A DNA stretch of 64,000 bases, taken from the NCBI RefSeq assembly GCF_007860075.1, contig NZ_SJPP01000001.1, positions 4,065,490 through 4,129,489 on the forward strand. The letters run 5' to 3'. This stretch comes from Symmachiella macrocystis. GTDB taxonomy: Bacteria; Planctomycetota; Planctomycetia; Planctomycetales; Planctomycetaceae. Positions 59,278 through 64,000 of the stretch are shown here, one piece after another (positions within the stretch are counted from its first letter, which is position 1; each line of letters begins with the position of its first letter). The notes beneath the pieces were generated by a model. The model saw nothing but the letters and a program-made list of their open reading frames with translations. It had not been told where the DNA came from and did no database searches. Made by a program: the position numbers and the translations under genes.

Positions 59278-60057
59278 TTACGTATCTTCGACCCAAAAGT
59301 CCAAGGTCGTGTTGGGTTCGAAATGAAAAGCCAATCGATCTCCAATGTGGGAGAGTGGCCGCCAAGCTGGAGTTCCGGGACCTTCGAGGTAGAATTCGAT
59401 TGCTGAGTTCTCGTAAGTAGCGACCGGCGCAAGTGCCGCGGACGAGTTAAAATTGTCGTCCAAAAATCCCCTCAGGCATTCGATTTCTTCGATGAGATCG
59501 CCATCGTTTACCGCTAGAATCGCCTCATGCAGCAGGCGTGGCCGCTGTGGATTTTTCCCGAGAACATGCAAGGGAGCCAACCACTGGGTTAGCCAAACGG
59601 CTTCGCCTGCAGTGATCAGCTTTACAGCCTCCAAGCCAGGGAGAGCCGACGTTGCTGTATTGCATTCCGTGTAGACACAACAAGGGATCATTGGAATCCC
59701 GCACGTCACGACATACGGTGGTGGCGAATACTCCTCGGGTTCCTCGAAGCCTCTCAACGCTTCGTTCCACGCGTCGAACCTTTCGCCAAAAGCGGGGATG
59801 AACGCAACGAAGTCGCCGAACCGTCGCATGCAAATCCACCCGCCTGCCGAACATCCCGTGTTCCCACATTCCGCACAGACAATCACCTGCGTCGGATCAG
59901 CATTGAACTGTACATAGTCCAGTGCGTTAACCAGACAGGTGTCCCCGGCAAAGACCGCGCGGGTGCTAGGCCGACCCCCGCTTGATGAAGTGAAATCTAA
60001 CTCAACGTCTCGAACGTCAAGTTTGTCGATAATCCACCATTGAGGCATCGGTTGCAT
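59278..60057 (-). CDS. Unknown protein (first gene in the 3'-end repeat array)
   Basis: 259 residues, soluble, no signal peptide. Segments such as PQWWIIDKLDVRDVELDFTS and VIVCAECGNTGCSAGGWICM (four Cys, maybe a zinc site) and FVAFIPAFGERFDAWNEALR are visible. The layout suggests a SMI1/immunity-like or similar cytosolic protein but no family is assigned. It lies between copies B and C of the gene 3' end. Confidence 0.65.
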   Translation of the reverse strand: MQPMPQWWIIDKLDVRDVELDFTSSSGGRPSTRAVFAGDTCLVNALDYVQFNADPTQVIVCAECGNTGCSAGGWICMRRFGDFVAFIPAFGERFDAWNEALRGFEEPEEYSPPPYVVTCGIPMIPCCVYTECNTATSALPGLEAVKLITAGEAVWLTQWLAPLHVLGKNPQRPRLLHEAILAVNDGDLIEEIECLRGFLDDNFNSSAALAPVATYENSAIEFYLEGPGTPAWRPLSHIGDRLAFHFEPNTTLDFWVEDT

Positions 60058-60081
60058 CGGATTAGAGCCTTGACCGTATGA

Positions 60082-60177
60082 TTACCGTTTCCGCCAATCC
60101 ACCCCCGACATCTCCGCCAGCGCCAATTGCAACGCATGTGTGCTGTCGCGGCCGGTGGCCTGAATCGACAAGTAAAA
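60082..60177 (-). pseudogene. Displaced 3' end of a 3-hydroxyisobutyrate-dehydrogenase-like gene (copy B)
   Basis: The minus strand encodes [20 protein letters not shown] then [10 protein letters not shown] and a stop, the same ending as the intact gene at 61424. It differs at several bases and lacks six. Only about 32 codons remain. It is therefore the end of an older or homologous allele, separated from its gene by an inserted gene. Confidence 0.85.
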
Positions 60178-60198
60178 GGCTCTTGTAGTTACTCACCC

Positions 60199-61386
60199 CT
60201 ACCGTGGGCTTTCTAAGACCACCTTGACTAGTTCAGATGCATAGGCGTCCGGACTGGCTTGGAAATCGCGATTTACCTGTACCGCTACCGCAATGTCCGG
60301 TTTTGAAAAATATGCCATGCTCGAGACCCAACCCGGGAACCAGCCGGTATGTCCGTACACGGTTCCCAATTCAGACTCAGTGATGAAAACGCCCAGACCG
60401 TAGAATCCCTTGTTCGATTTTCCGATCGGTACCTTCGATCCGAGCAATTCCTTTTGCCAGCGTGGCTCAAACTGTTTCCCACCATACAGCGACATGGCCC
60501 AGCGCGCGAGGTCGCGTGGGTTGGAACACAACCCGCCTCCCGTCCATTCATTGCCAGGATGGAAATGCATCGTGCCTGCCTCCGCGTTTTTGGGCGGCAA
60601 TCCCAACGGATTGTCCTTGGCCAAATAGCCGGGGGCCAGTCCGGGCAACTTCCGTGTATTCGATGGACTCGTGAGCGTGAGCTTCAACGGTTTTAAAAAC
60701 CGCTCCCCCACCTCTTCGTAATACGACCGGCCGCTGACTTTTTCAATAATCAGACCAACCAGGATGTAACCGGTATCGGTGTAACTATACCCTTCTCCGG
60801 CAGCAAATAACGGCTCTTTATTGAGAGCGAAACTCACAAGTCGCTCGGGACCGAACACGAAATCAGGGTCACCCGACACTATGGCTTCTTGGACGATCGC
60901 GTTGGCATACTCCACACTATCAACGTGATCCGTCAGACCACTACTATGCGTCAGCAAATGCCGCAAAGTAATGTCGGACCCGTTGGGCAACTTCGCAAAC
61001 CACTTTTCCTCGCCCAACCAGGTGGAAATCTTGTCGTCGAGATTCAGTTTGCCTTCCGAGGCAAGTTGCAGCGCCACAGCCGCCACAAACGTCTTACCGA
61101 TACTGCCTGCCAGCATGCGGGTCTCGGTCGTCATGGGAATCTTGTGCTCAACATCGGCCAAACCAACTGCAGCCGTGCCAACTCGACCATCCGGCATCAC
61201 AAATGCAGCTGTCGCTCCAGGAAAGCCATGCGCGCGGTGCAGCTCTTCAAGTTTCAATTGGAAACGTCGTTCGACAGTTTGGAACGAATCAGGTTCCTTC
61301 GCTTCGCAGGCAGGTTGCCAATCGACAACCAACAAACAGGGCAATAGCAAACCAACGGCAATGAGGTTGTGTTGTCGCCAACGCAT
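60199..61386 (-). CDS. Serine hydrolase, beta-lactamase class C/esterase family
   Basis: 395 residues, exported by a signal peptide (LIAVGLLLPCLLVVDWQPAC). The three class C motifs are visible: SxxK in MLAGSIGKTFVAA near residue 95, YxN-like YSYTDTGYILVG near 200, and HTG in VYGHTGWFPGWVS near 345. Such proteins are penicillin-binding-like esterases or peptidases rather than proven beta-lactamases. The ATG at 61386 starts the signal peptide. Inserted between copies A and B of the dehydrogenase 3' end. Confidence 0.92.
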   Translation of the reverse strand: MRWRQHNLIAVGLLLPCLLVVDWQPACEAKEPDSFQTVERRFQLKLEELHRAHGFPGATAAFVMPDGRVGTAAVGLADVEHKIPMTTETRMLAGSIGKTFVAAVALQLASEGKLNLDDKISTWLGEEKWFAKLPNGSDITLRHLLTHSSGLTDHVDSVEYANAIVQEAIVSGDPDFVFGPERLVSFALNKEPLFAAGEGYSYTDTGYILVGLIIEKVSGRSYYEEVGERFLKPLKLTLTSPSNTRKLPGLAPGYLAKDNPLGLPPKNAEAGTMHFHPGNEWTGGGLCSNPRDLARWAMSLYGGKQFEPRWQKELLGSKVPIGKSNKGFYGLGVFITESELGTVYGHTGWFPGWVSSMAYFSKPDIAVAVQVNRDFQASPDAYASELVKVVLESPR

Positions 61387-61423
61387 AGCGTATCTCCCCG
61401 TGATTTTGTGAAGTTCTAGCCAC

Positions 61424-62341
61424 CTACCGCTTGCGCCAATCCACCCCCGACATCTCGGCCAGCGCCAACTGCAACGCATGCGTGCCGTCGCGGCCATGGC
61501 CGGTGGCTTGGACCGAGAGATACAGCTGGTGCGCCAGTGCTAAGCCGGGTAGGCATAGCCCCATGCGTTTGGCTTCGGCTAGGGCGATGCCCATGTCTTT
61601 GATGAAGTGCTCGACGAAGAAACCGGGGTCGAAGTTGTTGTCCATGATGCGTGGGCCGAGATTCGAGAGCGACCAACTTCCCGCTGCTCCCGTTGCCACC
61701 GATTGCAGAACCGTTGGCAAATCCAAGCCCGCTTTGTGGCCATATAGCAAGGCTTCGCAGACGCCGATCATGCCGCTGGCGATCAACGTTTGATTGACCA
61801 TCTTTGTATGCTGTCCAGCGCCAGCGGGGCCTTGATGCACGATCGTTTTGCCCATCACTTCCCAACAGGGATTGAGCGCCTCGACGACCTCTTTGTCGCC
61901 GCCGATCATGATCGACAACCGCGCCTCTTTCGCACCCACGTCGCCACCCGAAACGGGAGCATCCACGCTGTGCACGCCTTTCGCCTGGGCGGCTTCGGCG
62001 ATTTCAATCGCTAGCGACGGTTCGCTGGTGGTCATGTCGACCAGCACGTTGCCCGCCTTCGAGCCGGCCAGTGCGCCGTCTTCGCCCAACATGACTTCCC
62101 GCACGTCGCTGGGAAAACCAACAATCGTGAAAATCACGTCCGAGGCTTCGGCAACAGATTTTGGCGAATCGGCCCAGACAGCCCCTTTGGCAATCAGCGC
62201 GTCAGCTTTGCTTTTCGTGCGGGTATAAACTGTGGCTTCGAAGCCGGCGTCGATCAGGTGCCCGACCATACTTTGGCCCATCACACCGGTGCCGATCCAG
62301 CCTACTTTTGTCGTGCCGGGAGCAATTGTTGGTACACTCAT
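61424..62341 (-). CDS. NAD(P)-dependent oxidoreductase, 3-hydroxyisobutyrate dehydrogenase family
   Basis: 305 residues. The Rossmann motif [20 protein letters not shown] lies near residue 12, then [20 protein letters not shown] near 126 (substrate loop) and [20 protein letters not shown] near 173 with the catalytic Lys. The family oxidises 3-hydroxy acids such as 3-hydroxyisobutyrate or tartronate semialdehyde with NAD(P)+. GGAG precedes the ATG at 62341. Its 3' end is the authentic copy of the repeated segment found at 60082 and 59211. Confidence 0.94.
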   Translation of the reverse strand: MSVPTIAPGTTKVGWIGTGVMGQSMVGHLIDAGFEATVYTRTKSKADALIAKGAVWADSPKSVAEASDVIFTIVGFPSDVREVMLGEDGALAGSKAGNVLVDMTTSEPSLAIEIAEAAQAKGVHSVDAPVSGGDVGAKEARLSIMIGGDKEVVEALNPCWEVMGKTIVHQGPAGAGQHTKMVNQTLIASGMIGVCEALLYGHKAGLDLPTVLQSVATGAAGSWSLSNLGPRIMDNNFDPGFFVEHFIKDMGIALAEAKRMGLCLPGLALAHQLYLSVQATGHGRDGTHALQLALAEMSGVDWRKR

Positions 62342-62394
62342 CGTTGGTATCTCCTTTGAACCGACTTATCGATTAACCCGCTCACCAAGTTTCC

Positions 62395-62450
62395 GTAGGG
62401 CAGGCTCCCGCCTGCCGTTATCGTGCGCGGCAGGCGAGAGCCTGCCCTAC
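62395..62450. repeat. Palindromic dispersed repeat (gtagggcaggct type)
   Basis: gtagggcaggct at 62395 and agcctgccctac at 62439 are a perfect 12-bp inverted pair around a further cgcctgcc/ggcaggcg pair. A typical REP-like hairpin. Confidence 0.85.
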
Positions 62451-62528
62451 TTTATTAATTCTTCTTTGTGGCTCTGCGTTTTTGCGTGAGTTTTTTGGGA
62501 GCGGCTCATTTCTCGTACTACATAGAAA

Positions 62529-62546
62529 GGTGCGTCGCGACGCACC
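62529..62546. repeat. 18-bp perfect palindrome
   Basis: ggtgcgtcg/cgacgcacc joined without a loop, next to a string (62473) also found at 8226. Located between the dehydrogenase and pheS genes. Confidence 0.8.
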
Positions 62547-62571
62547 CTACATCGTTTGAAATCACAGCCCG

Positions 62572-63576
62572 TTAAAACTGCTGCAAGAACTGTACGTCGT
62601 TGGTGTAGAATTCGCGGATGTCGGGGATGTTGTGCCGTCGCATGCAGAACCGCTCCACGCCCATGCCGAATGCAAAGCCGGAGTATTTCTCAGGGTCGTA
62701 ACCGACCGAACGTAGGACATTCGGATCGACCATGCCCGCGCCGCCAATCTCCAACCAATCATCGCCCCAGCTCATGTCGACTTCCACCGAGGGTTCGGTG
62801 AAGGGAAAGAACGAGGGCCGAAAGCGGACATGCACGTCATGCCCCAAGTAAGTTTGCGCGAACAATCGCAACACGGTTTTCAGTTCGGCCATCGTCACCG
62901 ATTCGCCGATCATCAAACCTTCCATTTGATGGAACATGCAGGAGTGCGTGCGGTCCATCGTGTCGGGGCGGTAGACGCGGCCCAACGAAATGATACGAAT
63001 CGGCGGCTCGGTCTGTTCCATCACCCGAATTTGCACGGTCGACGTTTGACTGCGCAATAACAACGGCCCGCCGGCCGCGGTCTCTGCCGTCGCTAGATAG
63101 AAATTCTCCAGCGGGTCGCGAGCCGGATGGTCGTCGGGGATGTTGAGTGCTTCGAAGTTGTGGTGTTCATCTTCGATCTCGGGACCGGAAGCGACGGTGA
63201 ATCCCATCCGCCCCATGATCTCTTTGAATTCATCGATCGTCTGCGTCAGCGGATGCCTATTTCCCAATCGTGGCACCGCACCGGGCAAGGTGATGTCGAG
63301 TCCCGCGGCGGTCGTTTTGGGGGCCGAGAGCTGTTGTTTTCGCTGATCGTAACAGGCGGTGACTTCTGTTTTGACTTCGTTGAATCGCTTGCCCAGGGCT
63401 GGGCGTTCTTCAGGCGTGGCTTGGCCTAACAGCGATTGCAGATCGCGCAGCCGGCCTTTTTTAGCACCGAGAAACTCGACCCTGATTTTTTCCAACTCCT
63501 CGGAAGAAGTAGCTGCTTCAATGGCAGCTTTTGCCTCCTGAGCGTACTCGTCGAATTTCTGCTTGACGGATTCCAT
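62572..63576 (-). CDS. pheS: Phenylalanine--tRNA ligase alpha subunit
   Basis: 334 residues. An N-terminal coiled coil (residues 1-85) is followed by the class II synthetase core: motif 1 region [39 protein letters not shown], motif 2 around [32 protein letters not shown], and motif 3 [20 protein letters not shown]. With PheT it charges tRNA-Phe. Length is as usual. It follows rplT on the minus strand, the common infC-rpmI-rplT-pheS order. Confidence 0.97.
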   Translation of the reverse strand: MESVKQKFDEYAQEAKAAIEAATSSEELEKIRVEFLGAKKGRLRDLQSLLGQATPEERPALGKRFNEVKTEVTACYDQRKQQLSAPKTTAAGLDITLPGAVPRLGNRHPLTQTIDEFKEIMGRMGFTVASGPEIEDEHHNFEALNIPDDHPARDPLENFYLATAETAAGGPLLLRSQTSTVQIRVMEQTEPPIRIISLGRVYRPDTMDRTHSCMFHQMEGLMIGESVTMAELKTVLRLFAQTYLGHDVHVRFRPSFFPFTEPSVEVDMSWGDDWLEIGGAGMVDPNVLRSVGYDPEKYSGFAFGMGVERFCMRRHNIPDIREFYTNDVQFLQQF

Positions 63577-63735
63577 CAGAGGTTTGGCCGTTTTGATGAA
63601 GGATTACGGAAATCGGAGGGAGATATCATGGTACCGAAATAAATCGATCCCCGCGCGTCTTTGCAGGCGGCGGGGACCGAGGAATTGCGTGTTCGGCAAA
63701 TAAGCATTGAGACCAGCAAGTAGCTGGCAGCCGGT

Positions 63736-64000
63736 TTAAGCGGCAGCAGCGACTTGCGCCTGTGCCAGTTCGACCAGTTCGTCGAAAATCTGCGGCTGGT
63801 GGATGGCCAACTCGCTGAGCGATTTGCGGTTCAGGGCAATCTCGGCTTTGAGCAAGCCATTGATAAACCGGGAATAGCTCATGCCCCGACTGCGGCAGGC
63901 AGCGGTGATCCGCGTGATCCACAGTCTGCGCATATCACGTTTCCGCACGCGGCGATCGCGATACGCAAATGCCCGTGAGCGGACGAGGGTTTCCTTGACC
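63736..64000 (-). CDS. rplT: 50S ribosomal protein L20, 5' end cut by window
   Basis: The minus strand from the window edge reads [20 protein letters not shown] and [20 protein letters not shown], then [20 protein letters not shown] and [20 protein letters not shown]. This is the central and C-terminal part of L20, an early assembly protein binding 23S rRNA. The start lies outside the window. The 159 bases before pheS contain a GC-rich hairpin (gtccccgc ... gcgggga, 63650-63677), a possible terminator or attenuator. Confidence 0.95.
   Translation of the reverse strand, partial: VKETLVRSRAFAYRDRRVRKRDMRRLWITRITAACRSRGMSYSRFINGLLKAEIALNRKSLSELAIHQPQIFDELVELAQAQVAAAA

Overview
The window looks like a planctomycete chromosome (order Planctomycetales, moderately GC-rich). 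The signs are a six-domain ribosomal protein S1 with a long acidic tail, a DUF1501 protein with a Tat signal, a PEP-CTERM protein, and TadE/TadG-like pseudopilin genes. Integrases of the style seen in planctomycetes and very many short intergenic repeats point the same way. Assignment below order level is not possible from this sequence alone.

Layout. 1-6.1 kb is housekeeping: a nitrilase fragment, a DUF4432 epimerase-like protein, rpsA, and an RpoD-like sigma factor, with clear terminators. 6.4-12.0 kb is a dense array of 21 tRNA genes covering 16 amino acids, all on the + strand and none with an encoded CCA. They are separated by diverged copies of one long spacer repeat and interrupted by an HD-domain protein, an HNH endonuclease and an acetyltransferase. 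Several of these tRNAs are structurally odd. A second acetyltransferase lies just after the array. 12.7-16.1 kb is one large surface protein with a predicted N-terminal beta-barrel and a C-terminal beta-helix.

16.7-39.2 kb is a stress and envelope island. It holds YqaE/Pmp3, ferritin, a lipid kinase, GlsB/YeaQ, a PA2169-type four-helix protein, an AI-2E-type permease, a bacterial PH-domain protein, DUF3309, two CsbD proteins, DUF1328, several DUF883-like membrane anchors, a holin-like protein, BON, PRC-barrel, two lipoproteins, a TrkA-C channel-like protein, DUF421 and a metallopeptidase. In the middle lie a hybrid histidine kinase ending in an HPt domain and an NtrC-type sigma-54 activator. 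I found seven good and one weaker sigma-54 (-24/-12) promoter matches in front of genes of this island, on both strands. My main proposal is that the island is a sigma-54-controlled stress regulon with its own phosphorelay.

39.2-53.4 kb is a composite integrated region. An intact tRNA-Arg(TCG) sits at its right edge (53.3 kb). A 22-base near copy of that tRNA's 3' end lies at 39.5 kb, beside a decayed integrase end. Inside are two paralogous secreted proteins, a Tad-type pseudopilin cluster, a PEP-CTERM protein, an unknown protein, and a replication/integration module (excisionase-like HTH, small HTH, primase/DUF3987, XRE-like, tyrosine integrase). The integrase carries one in-frame TGA at a normally conserved cysteine.

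53.6-64 kb returns to ordinary chromosome: a DUF1501 protein, a beta-propeller protein, tRNA-Leu(GAG), a lipoprotein, a duplicated PH-like membrane protein, an unknown protein, a serine hydrolase, a 3-hydroxyisobutyrate-dehydrogenase-like gene, pheS and rplT. Here the 3' end of the dehydrogenase gene is repeated twice more downstream, each repeat being followed by one inserted gene, like cassettes stacked at a gene end.
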